Shown here one piece after another: positions 43,196 through 52,951 of a stretch of DNA of 64,000 nucleotides (position 1 is the first letter of the stretch; each line of letters opens with the position of its first letter). The stretch is from positions 318,001 to 382,000 of the forward strand of contig NZ_CP028918.1 of NCBI RefSeq assembly GCF_003060865.1. Reading direction: 5' to 3'. The notes under the pieces are model-generated. The model made no database searches, was not told the origin of the DNA, and worked only from the letters and a program-made list of their open reading frames with translations. Both the position numbers and the translations under genes were made by a program. The stretch comes from Gemmobacter aquarius (GTDB lineage Bacteria > Pseudomonadota > Alphaproteobacteria > Rhodobacterales > Rhodobacteraceae).

Positions 43196-44499
43196 GCATG
43201 GACCCGAATCCCGCATGGTCGGCGCGTGGGCCGATCCTTCTGGGCAGTATAGCACTTGCCGTCCTGCTGGGCGGCTTTGGCTTGTGGAGCGTGACAACCA
43301 CGATCGCGGGCGCGATCGTCGCCAGCGGGCAGATACAGGTCGAACAAAGCCGTCAGGTGGTGCAGCACCCCGATGGCGGCGTGGTCGCCACCATCGGGGT
43401 GAAAGAGGGGGCGAAGGTCGCGGCGGGTGACCTGCTCTTGACGCTGGACGGGTCGATGGTGAAATCCGAACTTTCCATCGTCGAGGGGCAGTTGTTCGAA
43501 CTCCTCGCCCGCCGCGCCCGTCTGGAAGCCGAGCGCGACGATGCCGAGGCGCCCGTGGTGCCGCCCGAACTGGCCGCGATGGTGGCCGAGCGGCCCGCCG
43601 TGGCCGAACTGGTCGACGGGCAGTTGCGGCTGTTCGCTGCCCGCCGTGACACGCTGGCGCGGTCGTCCGACCAGCTAAAGCAGCGCGGCGACCAGACGCT
43701 GGAGCAGATCAAGGGCATCACCGCGCAGAGCGAGGCCATGACCACGCAGCTTGCTTTGGTGCGGCAGGAGTTGTCGGACCAGCAGGCGCTGCTGGCCAAG
43801 GGGCTTACGCAATCGGGCCGCGTGCTGGAATTGCAACGCCAAGAGGCCGAGATGCTGGGCCGCGCCGGAGAGTTGACCGCCGCCAAGGCCGAGGCCGAAC
43901 AGCGCGTGACCGAAATCGACCTCGAAGCCCTGCGCCTTGCCGCGCAACGTCGCGAAGACGCAAGCACGCAGTTGCGCGACATCGGGTCGTCGGAACTGGA
44001 ACTGGTCGAGCGCCGCCGTGCACTTGCCGAACAGATCGAACGGCTGGACGTGCGTGCCCCCGTGGCGGGCATCGTGCTGGGCCTGACCGTCACCACCCCC
44101 CGCGCCGTGGTGCGCCCCGCCGATCCGTTGCTATACATCATCCCGCAGGACCGCCCTCTTGTGATCGAGGCGCAGATCCAGCCGATCCACATCGACGAGG
44201 TGCGCGTGGGCCAGGAAGTGCGTCTTGTCTTCCCCGCCTTTTCCTCGCGCACCACGCCCGAGTTGTTCGGCCGCGTGTCGGTGCTGTCGGCGGATGCCTT
44301 TACCGACCAGAAGACCGGCGCCACGTTCTACCGCGCCGAAATCGTGCTGGAAGCCGACGATATCGTAAAGCTGGCCGATAAGGAGCTGTTGCCGGGGATG
44401 CCGGTCGAGGCCTTTATCAAGACAGGTGACCGCACGCCGATGGCCTACCTGTTGAAACCCTTTACCGATTATTTCCAAAAGGCGTTCCGCGAAACCTGA
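43192..44499 (+). CDS. HlyD family type I secretion periplasmic adaptor (PrtE/HasE-like)
   Basis: A 435-residue membrane fusion protein. A short cytoplasmic N-terminus and one membrane helix (about 17-40) are followed by a biotinyl-lipoyl half (VVQHPDGGVVATIGVKEGAKVAAGD), a long alpha-helical hairpin (about 90-280) rich in Gln/Glu/Ala, and the return lipoyl/beta-barrel with RLDVRAPVAGIVLGL and PADPLLYIIPQ. It bridges the ABC pump to an outer-membrane TolC protein. The start is four bases inside the ATPase gene (ATGA), so the two are translationally coupled. Confidence 0.92.
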   Translation: MSMDPNPAWSARGPILLGSIALAVLLGGFGLWSVTTTIAGAIVASGQIQVEQSRQVVQHPDGGVVATIGVKEGAKVAAGDLLLTLDGSMVKSELSIVEGQLFELLARRARLEAERDDAEAPVVPPELAAMVAERPAVAELVDGQLRLFAARRDTLARSSDQLKQRGDQTLEQIKGITAQSEAMTTQLALVRQELSDQQALLAKGLTQSGRVLELQRQEAEMLGRAGELTAAKAEAEQRVTEIDLEALRLAAQRREDASTQLRDIGSSELELVERRRALAEQIERLDVRAPVAGIVLGLTVTTPRAVVRPADPLLYIIPQDRPLVIEAQIQPIHIDEVRVGQEVRLVFPAFSSRTTPELFGRVSVLSADAFTDQKTGATFYRAEIVLEADDIVKLADKELLPGMPVEAFIKTGDRTPMAYLLKPFTDYFQKAFRET

Positions 44500-44576
44500 C
44501 CGCAAAGCGTCGCTTGCGTGTCTTGCGGGGGTGGGTTGCCCCCGCTAGCCTGCGCCAAACCCAAACGGAGGCCACC

Positions 44577-45035
44577 ATGACCATCGAAGCCCGCCTCGCC
44601 GAACTCGGCGTGACATTGCCCGACGCGCCCGCCCCTGCGGCCAATTACGTGCCCTTCGTCGTGGTGGGCAACATCGTGCATGTGTCGGGCCAGATCAGTC
44701 AGGATGCCAACGGGCTGATCAAGGGGCGTCTTGGCGCCGACATGACGGTCGAAGACGGGGCGGCGGCGGCGCAACGCTGCGCGATTTCCCTGCTCGCGCA
44801 GGTGAAAAAGGCCTGTGGCGGCGATCTTTCGCGGCTGGTGCGGGCGGTGAAGCTGACGGGGTTCGTCAATTCGACGACCGATTTCACCGACCAGCCCAAG
44901 GTTATCAACGGCGCGTCCGATTTCCTTGTCGCCGCTTTGGGCGATGCCGGACGGCATGCGCGGTCTGCGGTATCGGCCGCATCGCTGCCCTTGGGGGTTG
45001 CGGTCGAGATCGAAGGCATCTTCGAGATCCGCTGA
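44577..45035 (+). CDS. RidA family protein
   Basis: A 152-residue RidA/YjgF-YER057c-UK114 protein, the longer form common in alphaproteobacteria. Such proteins remove reactive enamine/imine intermediates (2-aminoacrylate) or, in this long clade, have unassigned roles. It shows NIVHVSGQISQDANG, LSRLVRAVKLTGFVNSTTDF and GRHARSAVSAASLPLGVAVEIE; the arginine in GRHARSAV is the usual ligand-binding one. CGGAGG precedes ATG 44577. Its stop overlaps the start of the GDPD gene (TGATG). Confidence 0.88.
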   Translation: MTIEARLAELGVTLPDAPAPAANYVPFVVVGNIVHVSGQISQDANGLIKGRLGADMTVEDGAAAAQRCAISLLAQVKKACGGDLSRLVRAVKLTGFVNSTTDFTDQPKVINGASDFLVAALGDAGRHARSAVSAASLPLGVAVEIEGIFEIR

Positions 45036-45817
45036 TGCGTGCCCCCCTGCCTGCCGCCTTCCTGACCCTGCCCATCGCCCACCGCGCCTATCACGACGTG
45101 GCGGACGGGCGGCCCGAAAACAGCCGCGCTGCCGTTCGCGCGGCTGTGGCTGCGGGCTACGGGATCGAGATCGACCTGCAACTGTCGCGCGATGGCGTGG
45201 CGATGGTGTTCCATGATGAAACGCTGGAGCGCCTTACCCCGCATCAGGGCTGGCTGCGCGACCTGACCGCCGCGGAACTGGGGGCCACGGCGCTGACCGG
45301 CGGGGACGAGGGCGTGCCGACCTTTGCCGAAATCCTGTCGCTTGTGGCGGGCCGCGTGCCCCTGCTGGTCGAATTGAAAGACCAGACCCTGCGGATGGAG
45401 GATACCGACGGCAAGCTTGAAGCCGCCACGGTCGCGGCCTTGCAGGGTTACGATGGCCCCGTCGCACTGATGTCGTTCAACCCGCATTGTCTGGCGCATC
45501 TTGCCCGTCTGGCCCCGCACATCCCGCGCGGCATCACCACCTCGGCCTATGACGCGCAAGACTGGGCACCCCTGCCGCCCGAAACCTGCGACCGCCTGCG
45601 CCCGATCCCCGATTACGACCGCGTCGCTGCGTCCTTCATCAGCCATGAGGCCGCCGATCTCGCGCGCCCCCGCGTGGCCGAACTCGCCGACCAAGGGGCG
45701 GCGGTGCTGTGCTGGACGATCAAATCGCCGCAGGCCGAGTCCGAGGCGCGCCGTATCGCGCAGAACATCACCTTCGAAGGCTACTCGGCGCAGATCCCGT
45801 CCCCGCCCGCCGCTTGA
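45035..45817 (+). CDS. Glycerophosphodiester phosphodiesterase
   Basis: A 260-residue GDPD of the UgpQ type that hydrolyses glycerophosphodiesters to glycerol-3-phosphate and an alcohol. The catalytic and metal residues appear as His16, Glu45 and Asp47 (GIEIDLQLSRDG), and His60 (VFHDETLERLT). The usual HRG at the start is HRA here, followed by PENS rather than PENT. No signal peptide is seen, so it acts in the cytoplasm. It is translated with the RidA gene, an arrangement found elsewhere in the group; the link in function is not known. Confidence 0.9.
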   Translation: MRAPLPAAFLTLPIAHRAYHDVADGRPENSRAAVRAAVAAGYGIEIDLQLSRDGVAMVFHDETLERLTPHQGWLRDLTAAELGATALTGGDEGVPTFAEILSLVAGRVPLLVELKDQTLRMEDTDGKLEAATVAALQGYDGPVALMSFNPHCLAHLARLAPHIPRGITTSAYDAQDWAPLPPETCDRLRPIPDYDRVAASFISHEAADLARPRVAELADQGAAVLCWTIKSPQAESEARRIAQNITFEGYSAQIPSPPAA

Positions 45818-45916
45818 CGCAAGGCACATCGGGTCCACCTTTCCCCGTGTCGCAATCATCCTGGGGGGTCCGGGGGCCGAATGGTCCCCCGGCTTTCCGC
45901 AAGAACCACGGGCCGC

Positions 45917-47086
45917 ATGACACATCCCACCCTGCACGACAGCCTGACCGAGATCGACGCCGCCGAATGGGACGCCGTGGCCTGCCCCGAGGCGACTTCG
46001 GGCCGTCCGGTCGACCCGTTCACCACGCACCGCTTTCTTGTGGCGCTGGACCGGTCACGGTCGACCGGCACCGGGACAGGCTGGGGAACCAAGGCGCTGG
46101 TGCTGCGTGATGAGGACGGGCGGATGATCGGGGCGACCCCGCTTTACGTCAAATCGCACAGTCAGGGCGAATACATCTTCGATCACGGCTGGGCCGATGC
46201 GCTGGAACGAGCGGGGGGGCGCTATTACCCCAAGCTGCAAATCGCCGTGCCCTTCACCCCTGCGACAGGCCGCCGCTTCCTGACCGCCCCCGATGCGCCC
46301 CATACCCGCGATGCTCTTATCGAGGCCGCGATCGGGCTGGCGGCGGGCAACAAGCTGTCATCCCTGCACGTCACCTTTTGCACGGGCGACGAGGCCGAAA
46401 CCCTGTCAGCCCGCCACGGCCTGCTGCACCGCGTGACCCAGCAATTCCACTGGGAAAACCGCGGCTACGCTACGTTTGATGATTTTCTGGCCGACCTCGC
46501 GTCGCGCAAAAGAAAGAACATCCGCAAAGAGCGCGAAACCGCCCGCGCCGCAGGCCTGACCATCCGCGCCCTGACCGGCGACGAGATCGAGGAAAAGCAC
46601 TGGGATGCTTTCTGGTATTTCTATCAAGACACCGGCAGCCGCAAATGGGGCACGCCTTACCTGACCCGCAAGTTCTTTGACGAAGTCCACAAGACCATGC
46701 GCGACGATGTGCTGCTGGTTCTGGCGGAACGGCAGGGCAAGCCGGTAGCGGCGGCGCTGAACTTCATCGGGCGTGATACGCTTTACGGGCGCTATTGGGG
46801 CTGCAGCGAAGACCACCCCTGCCTGCATTTCGAACTGTGCTATTATCAGGCCATCGATTACGCCATCGCCCACGGCATGGCGCGGGTCGAGGCGGGCGCG
46901 CAGGGCGAACACAAACTCGCGCGCGGCTATCTGCCAACGCCCGTCCATTCGCTGCACTGGATCAATGATCCGAACTTCCGCGAAGCGGTCGCCCGCTACC
47001 TGCAAGCCGAACGCCGCGCCGTTGACGAAGAGATCGAGGTGCTGACGTCCTACGGTCCCTTCCGCAACGTGACCTCCGAGGACTGA
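45917..47086 (+). CDS. FemAB/GNAT-fold N-acyltransferase (DUF482, peptidogalycan biosynthesis type)
   Basis: A 389-residue protein of the DUF482 (PF04339-like) family, with GNAT folds resembling FemAB aminoacyl transferases. It contains PLYVKSHSQGEYIFDHGWADALE, YYPKLQIAVPFTPATGRRFL, YATFDDFLADLASRKRKNIRKERE and DTLYGRYWGCSEDHPCLHFELCYYQ, all typical of the family. The acceptor is unknown; cell-envelope peptide or lipid modification is only a suggestion. I start at ATG 45917, the first Met at a family-like N-terminus; 45881 is an extension. It follows the RidA-GDPD pair by 99 bases. Confidence 0.87.
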   Translation: MTHPTLHDSLTEIDAAEWDAVACPEATSGRPVDPFTTHRFLVALDRSRSTGTGTGWGTKALVLRDEDGRMIGATPLYVKSHSQGEYIFDHGWADALERAGGRYYPKLQIAVPFTPATGRRFLTAPDAPHTRDALIEAAIGLAAGNKLSSLHVTFCTGDEAETLSARHGLLHRVTQQFHWENRGYATFDDFLADLASRKRKNIRKERETARAAGLTIRALTGDEIEEKHWDAFWYFYQDTGSRKWGTPYLTRKFFDEVHKTMRDDVLLVLAERQGKPVAAALNFIGRDTLYGRYWGCSEDHPCLHFELCYYQAIDYAIAHGMARVEAGAQGEHKLARGYLPTPVHSLHWINDPNFREAVARYLQAERRAVDEEIEVLTSYGPFRNVTSED

Positions 47087-47129
47087 CAAAGCCCGCGCCA
47101 TGCGCCATGATGGGCCAAAGGAGCACGCC

Positions 47130-47747
47130 ATGACCCTGACGCTTTACACCCATCCGATGTCACGCGGCCGCATGGCCCGCTGGATGCTGGAAGAACTGGG
47201 CCAGCCCTATGATGCGGTTTACCTCGACTATGCGACCACGATGAAAACGCCCGACTATCTGGCGATCAACCCGATGGGCAAGGTGCCCGCGCTGGTGCAT
47301 GACGGCCGCGTGGTAACGGAATGTGCGGCCATCGTCACCTATCTGGCCGATGCCTTTCCCGACGCGGGGCTTATGCCTGCCGACCGCGCCGCCTTTTACC
47401 GCTGGATGTTCTTCGGGGCCGGCCCCTTTGAGTCGGCGGTCACGAACAAGGCGCTGGGGGTCGAGGTGCCGCCGGAAAAGCGGGGCTTCGTCGGCTATGG
47501 CAGTTTCGATCGGCTGTTGGCAACGCTCGACGCCACGCTTTCGGCGCGTGACTTTCTGGCCGGAGACAGGTTTTCGGCGGTTGACCTCTATGTCGGCTCG
47601 CAGATCGGCTACGGGCTGATGTTCGGCTCGCTTCCCGCAAGCGCCGCCCTGTCCGCCTATTGGGACCGGATCAAGGACCGCCCCGCCCGCCTGCGCGCCG
47701 CAGGTCTCGATGATGCCGAACTGGCAAGGATGAAACACGATGGCTGA
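47130..47747 (+). CDS. Glutathione S-transferase family protein
   Basis: A 205-residue protein with an N-terminal thioredoxin-like domain ([23 protein letters not shown], then [32 protein letters not shown]) and a C-terminal all-helical domain with [21 protein letters not shown]. The conserved cis-Pro (KVPAL) and the E-[ST]-x-A segment hold glutathione; the catalytic Ser/Tyr is not certain. The N-terminus fits the nu/beta-like GSTs. AAGGAG lies before ATG 47130. The phhB start is eight bases inside its end. Confidence 0.9.
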   Translation: MTLTLYTHPMSRGRMARWMLEELGQPYDAVYLDYATTMKTPDYLAINPMGKVPALVHDGRVVTECAAIVTYLADAFPDAGLMPADRAAFYRWMFFGAGPFESAVTNKALGVEVPPEKRGFVGYGSFDRLLATLDATLSARDFLAGDRFSAVDLYVGSQIGYGLMFGSLPASAALSAYWDRIKDRPARLRAAGLDDAELARMKHDG

Positions 47748-48027
47748 CCGATTGACCGACCGCAGCGCGCTGGAACCGCTTTTTGCCGCCGGATGGGCGT
47801 TGCAGACGGACCGCGACGCGATTTCCAAGCGTTACATGTTCAAGAACTTTGTCGAGGCCTTCGGCTTCATGACCCGCGCGGCGCTTTGGGCGGAAAAGCT
47901 GGACCATCATCCGGAATGGTCGAATGTCTACAAGACGGTCGATGTCACGCTGACCACGCATGATTGCGACGGGCTGTCCGCGTTGGATGTGCGGCTGGCG
48001 CAGAAAATGGACCAGCTTGCCGCGTAA
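47740..48027 (+). CDS. phhB: Pterin-4-alpha-carbinolamine dehydratase
   Basis: A 95-residue enzyme that dehydrates 4a-hydroxytetrahydrobiopterin back to the quinonoid dihydropterin. The catalytic histidines are in DHHPEW (His56, His57) and in [10 protein letters not shown] (His74). The length and fold match PCD/DCoH. No phenylalanine hydroxylase is in the window. It overlaps the GST gene by eight bases, so it is expressed from the same mRNA. A hairpin repeat follows 11 bases after the stop. Confidence 0.92.
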   Translation: MADRLTDRSALEPLFAAGWALQTDRDAISKRYMFKNFVEAFGFMTRAALWAEKLDHHPEWSNVYKTVDVTLTTHDCDGLSALDVRLAQKMDQLAA

Positions 48028-48035
48028 GGGCGGGC

Positions 48036-48058
48036 ACGATTTTTCTGCGAAAAATCAC
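48036..48058. repeat. Single TGC-loop hairpin repeat
   Basis: Hairpin 48038-48056 has arms GATTTTTC/GAAAAATC and loop TGC, base for base the same as 12747-12765. It lies 11 bases after the phhB stop and about 50 bases before the convergent pckA stop. No reverse partner was found here. Confidence 0.88.
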
Positions 48059-48106
48059 CCGCCGGTCCTGAACCGGGGGTGATCTTTGCCGCGCGTAACA
48101 GGGCCG

Positions 48107-49705
48107 TTAGCGGATGGCTGCGGCTTTCACGTCGTCGTCGATGAAGGGCACGTATTGGCCGAAATTGTCGGCGAACATGCCCACCAGTTTGGCGGCCTGC
48201 GCGTCATAGGCGGCTTTGTCGGCCCAGGTTTCGCGCGGGTTCAAAAGCGCGGCGTCCACCCCCGGCAGGGCTGTGGGCACGTCGAAGCCGAAGTTCGCAT
48301 CGCGGCGGAATTCGACGCTGCCGAGCGACCCGTCCAGCGCCGCCGCGAGCAGTGCCCGCGTGGCCTTGATCGGCATGCGCTTGCCGGTGCCATAGGCCCC
48401 GCCGGTCCAGCCGGTGTTCACCAGCCAGCAGGTCGCGCCATGCTTGGCGATCTTGGCTTGCAAGAGCTTTCCGTAAACCTCGGGGCGGCGCGGCATGAAG
48501 GGGGCGCCGAAGCAGGTGGAGAACGTGGGCTGCGGTTCGGTCACGCCGCGTTCGGTTCCGGCGACTTTTGACGTGAAACCCGACAGGAAGTGATACATCG
48601 CCTGCGCGGGGGACAGCCGCGCGATGGGGGGCAGCACGCCGAAGGCGTCGCAGGTCAGCATGATCACGTTCTTTGGATGCCCGCCAAGGCCGGTGGCCGA
48701 GGCGTTCGAGATGTAGTCGAGCGGATAGGCGCAGCGGGTGTTTGCGGTCAGGCTGTCGTCGTCGAAATCGAGTTCCAGCGTTTCGGGGTCGTAGACCATG
48801 TTTTCCACCACGGTCGCGAAACGGTGGGTGGTGGCAAAGATTTCGGGTTCGGCTTCGGGGTTCAGGTTGATGGTCTTGGCGTAGCAGCCGCCTTCGAAAT
48901 TGAACGACCCGCGGTCGGACCAGCCGTGTTCATCGTCGCCGATCAGCGTGCGGTCGGGGCTGGCCGAAAGCGTGGTCTTGCCGGTGCCTGACAGGCCGAA
49001 GAACACGGCCGTATCGACGGGGTTGCCGATGGCATGGTTGGCGCTGCAATGCATCGGCATCACGCCCTTTTCCGGCAGCAGGTAGTTCAGCAGGGTGAAG
49101 ACCGATTTCTTGTTCTCGCCCGCGTAAGCCGTGTTGGCGATCAGGATCAGCTTCTTGTCGAAGTTGAGCGTGATCACCGTTTCGGTCCGGCAGCCGTGGC
49201 GGGCCGGATCGGCCTTGAAGCTGGGGCAGTTGATGATCGTCCATTCCGGCACGAAACTGTCGAGTTCGCCGCGCGCCGGGCGGCGCAGCAGGTGGCGGAT
49301 GAACAACCCGTGCCATGCCAGTTCCGTCACGACGCGCACATCGAGGCGGTGGACCGGATCGGCCCCTGCATAAAGGTCTTGAACGAAGTAGTCGCGCCCC
49401 TGCATGTGGGCCAGCATGTCGGCGTGCAGCAGGTCGAATGCAGCGGGCGACATGGCGGCGTTGTTTTCCCACCAGATCGTCTTTTCGACCGAAGCGGTGT
49501 GGACCACGAATTTGTCTTTCGGCGAGCGTCCGGTGAACTGGCCGGTCGAGCAGAGGAACGCGCCGCCCTTGCCAAGCTTGCCTTCGCCGCGCTTCACCGC
49601 CTGTTCGACCAAGGCGGGTTCGATCAGGTTGTAATAGACGTGTCCCAGTCCGGTGATGCCTTGATGCGCCAATTCCTGCGCGGGGTTCACGCGTCCGTTC
49701 ATCAT
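48107..49705 (-). CDS. pckA: Phosphoenolpyruvate carboxykinase (ATP)
   Basis: A 532-residue enzyme that converts oxaloacetate and ATP to PEP, CO2 and ADP, the entry point of gluconeogenesis. Kinase-1 P-loop GLSGTGKTT is at 237-245, followed by the kinase-2-like [25 protein letters not shown] near residue 58 and [14 protein letters not shown] segments late in the protein are standard. GAGGAG precedes the first of two tandem ATGs (49705), which decides the start. It is divergent from chvI, and two repeated operator-like boxes lie between the two genes. Confidence 0.97.
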   Translation of the reverse strand: MMNGRVNPAQELAHQGITGLGHVYYNLIEPALVEQAVKRGEGKLGKGGAFLCSTGQFTGRSPKDKFVVHTASVEKTIWWENNAAMSPAAFDLLHADMLAHMQGRDYFVQDLYAGADPVHRLDVRVVTELAWHGLFIRHLLRRPARGELDSFVPEWTIINCPSFKADPARHGCRTETVITLNFDKKLILIANTAYAGENKKSVFTLLNYLLPEKGVMPMHCSANHAIGNPVDTAVFFGLSGTGKTTLSASPDRTLIGDDEHGWSDRGSFNFEGGCYAKTINLNPEAEPEIFATTHRFATVVENMVYDPETLELDFDDDSLTANTRCAYPLDYISNASATGLGGHPKNVIMLTCDAFGVLPPIARLSPAQAMYHFLSGFTSKVAGTERGVTEPQPTFSTCFGAPFMPRRPEVYGKLLQAKIAKHGATCWLVNTGWTGGAYGTGKRMPIKATRALLAAALDGSLGSVEFRRDANFGFDVPTALPGVDAALLNPRETWADKAAYDAQAAKLVGMFADNFGQYVPFIDDDVKAAAIR

Positions 49706-50135
49706 CCTGCAAGCTCCTCAGGGCCGGAAAATTTCCGGCGTCTCTTCCCAAAACGCAACCCGGGCCAAAGGGTTGCAACGATCCCCCCCGGGCCAACAGG
49801 GGGGTGTCCCATTGGCTATAACACGGCGTTCCGAATTTGGAACAGCACGCAAGCGCACAGTTAGCGCAACCATTCCAAGGTTAGCGCAATCACTTGCTGC
49901 GGTGCGGTTGGAAGTGGCGGCTGCCCGCGCCGCGCGGTCGGGGAAAGCGCCGGAGCGTGTGGAAAGATGGTTAATATTTGCGGTGAAACTGCGGCAAATA
50001 GATCATTCCACCTAACTTTCGTGCGTCCGCGCCCCCCAGTTCCAAGGTGATTCGCACATTCGGGTTGATTCCAATCGGCGGAAAATGGATCATCTGGCAA
50101 AAATCAGAATAACGGGCAGTAAGGGATAACCACAC
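49706..50135. promoter_or_regulatory. pckA-chvI divergent intergenic control region
   Basis: This 430-base gap holds no gene. Besides the 49723-49739 palindrome it contains GTTAGCGCAA twice, at 49860-49869 and 49880-49889 (start-to-start 20 bases). Each box looks like a LacI-type TTAGCG-centred operator with an imperfect right half. ATTTGC/GCAAAT (about 49975-49998) forms another inverted repeat near chvI. Promoters for both genes must lie here; I cannot place their -35/-10 boxes confidently. Confidence 0.55.
49723..49739. promoter_or_regulatory. Perfect palindrome in the pckA leader
   Basis: GCCGGAAA and TTTCCGGC flank a single A, giving a perfect 17-base palindrome 18 bases upstream of the pckA start. 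It may be an operator or a leader hairpin; no factor is known to me for it. Confidence 0.35.
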
Positions 50136-50837
50136 ATGGCAAGGATTGCGCTTGTTGACGACGACAGGAATATCCTGACGTCCGTTGCGATGACGCTTGA
50201 GGCCGAGGGGTTCGAGGTCGAGACCTATAATGACGGGCAATCGGCACTGGATGCGTTCAACCGGCGCCTGCCGGATATGGCGGTGCTCGACATCAAGATG
50301 CCGCGCATGGACGGGATGGACCTGCTGCAGCGCCTGCGGCAGAAAACCTCGATGCCGGTGATTTTCCTCACCTCCAAGGATGACGAGATCGACGAGGTTC
50401 TGGGCCTGCGGATGGGGGCTGACGATTACGTCAAGAAGCCCTTCTCGCAGCGTCTGCTGGTAGAACGCATCCGTGCGCTGCTGCGTCGGCAGGAAGCCAT
50501 CGCGTCGGGCGAGGTGGCCACGACCGAAGAAACCAAGATCATGGAGCGCGGGCAGCTTCGCATGGACCCTCTGCGCCATTCTGTGACGTGGAAGGGCATG
50601 GATGTCGCGCTGACCGTGACGGAATTCATGCTGCTTCAGGCGCTGGCGCAGCGCCCCGGTTTCGTGAAAAGCCGTGACCAGTTGATGGACGTGGCCTATG
50701 ACGATCAGGTTTACGTCGATGACCGCACCATCGACAGCCACATCAAGCGTCTTCGCAAGAAGATGCGTGCAGTTGATAACGATTTCTCGGCCATCGAAAC
50801 GCTTTACGGGATCGGCTACCGCTACAACGAGGAATGA
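50136..50837 (+). CDS. chvI: Two-component response regulator ChvI
   Basis: A 233-residue OmpR-family regulator. The receiver domain has the phospho-acceptor Asp52 in [10 protein letters not shown] and the conserved Lys in DDYVKKPF. The winged-helix DNA-binding domain covers about 140-230, with [25 protein letters not shown] and [15 protein letters not shown], the ChvI-specific recognition helix. It controls envelope, acid and carbon responses in alphaproteobacteria. chvG overlaps its stop (ATGA). The adjoining pckA, hprK and PTS genes complete the conserved block. Confidence 0.95.
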   Translation: MARIALVDDDRNILTSVAMTLEAEGFEVETYNDGQSALDAFNRRLPDMAVLDIKMPRMDGMDLLQRLRQKTSMPVIFLTSKDDEIDEVLGLRMGADDYVKKPFSQRLLVERIRALLRRQEAIASGEVATTEETKIMERGQLRMDPLRHSVTWKGMDVALTVTEFMLLQALAQRPGFVKSRDQLMDVAYDDQVYVDDRTIDSHIKRLRKKMRAVDNDFSAIETLYGIGYRYNEE

Positions 50838-52519
50838 CCGCACAAACGCGCCTGACAAAGGAGGGGCGTCCGGCCGCGTCGGGCGACCTGCTTCTCGGAG
50901 ACGACTGGGTCGCACCTGACCATCTCGTCGATCCCGCCCTGCGTGAAGGGCGGGGGCGGCGCGGTTTCGTGTCGTTGAACCGGTCGCCGCTGGCCCGCAA
51001 GATCATCTTGTTCAACCTGCTGGCGCTGGTTCTGCTGGTGGCGGGCGTGCTGTTCCTGAACCCGTTCCGCGACAGCCTTGTGATCCAGCGCGAGCAGGGC
51101 CTGATTTCCGAGGCGATGCTGACCGCCGACCTGCTCGAGGCCAGTTTCGAAGGGCCGCCGCAAGCCGCCGATGTCGATGCCGCGCTGTCGACGGCAGGGA
51201 TTGGTCCGGGGGTCGAGGTCTTCGTATACACGCCCGAGGGTGCGCTTTTGGGCCGCCATACCGGCGATCCGCGCGAGGTGGTCGATACGGCGAACCGCAC
51301 GACGCTGATCGTCGATGCGCTGAACTGGGTCTGGGACGGCGTGACCGGCCTGTTCGCGGCAAACCCCGCGACGCTGCAACCCTATGACGGCGAGGCGCTG
51401 GTGCGTCCGCTGATCGACGAGTCTGCAAAGGGGCAAACCGTGGTCAACACGGGGCGCGGGCCGACGGGCGGGGCGCTTTTTTCAGTCGCCACACCCGTGA
51501 CCGAGGCAGGGGCGCTTGTGGCCGTGGTCGCGTTGACCAGCGCCGAGGGCGAAATCGACCGTCTGGTGCGTTTTGAACGCGAGCAGGTTTTGCAGATGTT
51601 CGTGGTGGCGCTGATGGTCAGCCTTGGCCTGTCGCTGGTCTTGGCGTCCACCATTGCGAATCCGCTTTCGGACCTTGCCGCCGCTGCCGAACTGGGCCGC
51701 GACCGTGACCGCCGCGCGGGGCCTGCGCGCGTGCGTATCCCCGATCTGGCTGCGCGGCCCGACGAGATTGGCCGCCTGTCGGTGGCAATGCGCGGCATGG
51801 TGGCGGCGCTCTATGACCGGATCGACGCCAACGAACAATTCGCCGCCGACGTGGCGCATGAGATCAAGAACCCGCTGGCGAGTTTGCGGTCGGCGGTGGG
51901 CACGCTGCGGGTGGCAAAGCGCGACGACCAGAAGGAAAAGCTGCTCGAGGTGATCGAGCATGACGTGCGCCGCCTTGACCGCCTTGTCAGCGACATCTCG
52001 AATGCCTCGCGGCTGGACAGCGAATTGGTCAAGGAGGAGGAGGAGGAATTCAACCTCGTCAAGACCCTGACCAACCTGTGCGAATATCTGGGCAATCAGG
52101 CCGAGGAAAAAGGGGTCGAGTTCATCACCGATTTCCCCCCCGATCCGATCAGCATCCACGGGCTGGAAGCGCGTCTGGCGCAGGTCTTCGTCAACCTGAT
52201 CTCGAACGCGGTCAGCTTTTGCGAGGAAGGCGATGCCGTCCGCGTCTGGGCGCGCCGCCGTGCAAACCGCGTGCTGGTGGTGGTCGAAGACACCGGCCCC
52301 GGCATTCCCGAACAGGCGCTGACCAAGGTGTTCAAGCGGTTCTATTCCGAGCGCCCGCAGGTGCAGTTCGGCCAACACTCGGGCCTTGGGCTGGCGATTT
52401 CCAAGCAGATCGTCGAAGCGCATGGCGGGGTGATCTGGGCCGAGAACATCCGGCCCACCAATGCCGATGCCACGTCGGACCCGCTGGGTGCCCGTTTCGT
52501 CGTCGGCCTGCCGGTCTGA
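50834..52519 (+). CDS. chvG: Sensor histidine kinase ChvG
   Basis: A 561-residue membrane sensor for ChvI. Membrane helices lie at about 57-76 and 253-275, with a periplasmic region of about 175 residues between them; a HAMP segment follows. The phospho-accepting His342 is in [19 protein letters not shown]. The ATPase part has the N-box NLISNAVSF and the G-boxes EDTGPGIP and [13 protein letters not shown]. The start overlaps chvI by four bases. It may be restrained by an ExoR-like periplasmic protein, as in relatives; none is seen here. Confidence 0.95.
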   Translation: MTAQTRLTKEGRPAASGDLLLGDDWVAPDHLVDPALREGRGRRGFVSLNRSPLARKIILFNLLALVLLVAGVLFLNPFRDSLVIQREQGLISEAMLTADLLEASFEGPPQAADVDAALSTAGIGPGVEVFVYTPEGALLGRHTGDPREVVDTANRTTLIVDALNWVWDGVTGLFAANPATLQPYDGEALVRPLIDESAKGQTVVNTGRGPTGGALFSVATPVTEAGALVAVVALTSAEGEIDRLVRFEREQVLQMFVVALMVSLGLSLVLASTIANPLSDLAAAAELGRDRDRRAGPARVRIPDLAARPDEIGRLSVAMRGMVAALYDRIDANEQFAADVAHEIKNPLASLRSAVGTLRVAKRDDQKEKLLEVIEHDVRRLDRLVSDISNASRLDSELVKEEEEEFNLVKTLTNLCEYLGNQAEEKGVEFITDFPPDPISIHGLEARLAQVFVNLISNAVSFCEEGDAVRVWARRRANRVLVVVEDTGPGIPEQALTKVFKRFYSERPQVQFGQHSGLGLAISKQIVEAHGGVIWAENIRPTNADATSDPLGARFVVGLPV

Positions 52520-52522
52520 CCC

Positions 52523-52951
52523 GTGACACACCCCCCTGACCTGACGCTGCATGCGACATGCGTGGCGGTGGGCGAAACGGGGGTGTTGATCATCGGGCCA
52601 GCCGGATCGGGCAAATCGTCGCTCGCGCTGGCGTTGATGGCTTATGGCGCGGTGCTGGTGGCCGATGACCGGACCGTATTGACCCGTGACGGGGCCGATC
52701 TTGTGGCGAGTTGCCCGCCCGCGATCCAAGGGATGATCGAAGCGCGGGGTTTGGGGCTTTTGCACGCCGAAGCGCGCGTAGGCGTGGCCATTGGTCTGGT
52801 CGTCGATCTGGGCCAAACCGAAGGTCAGCGCCTGCCGCCTTTCCGGAATGTGATGCTGTCCGGACGGACACTGCCCCTTGTGCTTGGCCAGACATCTCCC
52901 CATTTTCCTGCTGCGCTTTGGCACTATGTCAAGGCGGGGCGGCGGGAATGA
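52523..52951 (+). CDS. hprK: HPr kinase/phosphorylase, short alphaproteobacterial form
   Basis: A 142-residue catalytic domain only; the N-terminal domain of Firmicutes HprK is missing, as usual in alphaproteobacteria. The P-loop is GPAGSGKSS (25-33), followed by LVADDRTVL and [13 protein letters not shown], the HprK signature. It phosphorylates and dephosphorylates HPr at Ser46 according to metabolite levels. It starts at GTG 52523, three bases after the chvG stop, and its stop overlaps the rapZ start. It links the ChvIG and PTS parts of the operon. Confidence 0.92.
   Translation: MTHPPDLTLHATCVAVGETGVLIIGPAGSGKSSLALALMAYGAVLVADDRTVLTRDGADLVASCPPAIQGMIEARGLGLLHAEARVGVAIGLVVDLGQTEGQRLPPFRNVMLSGRTLPLVLGQTSPHFPAALWHYVKAGRRE

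Noticed and set aside
52523..52951. hprK as a truncated pseudogene
   Set aside because: The short catalytic-domain-only form is the normal alphaproteobacterial HprK, with an intact P-loop and signature.
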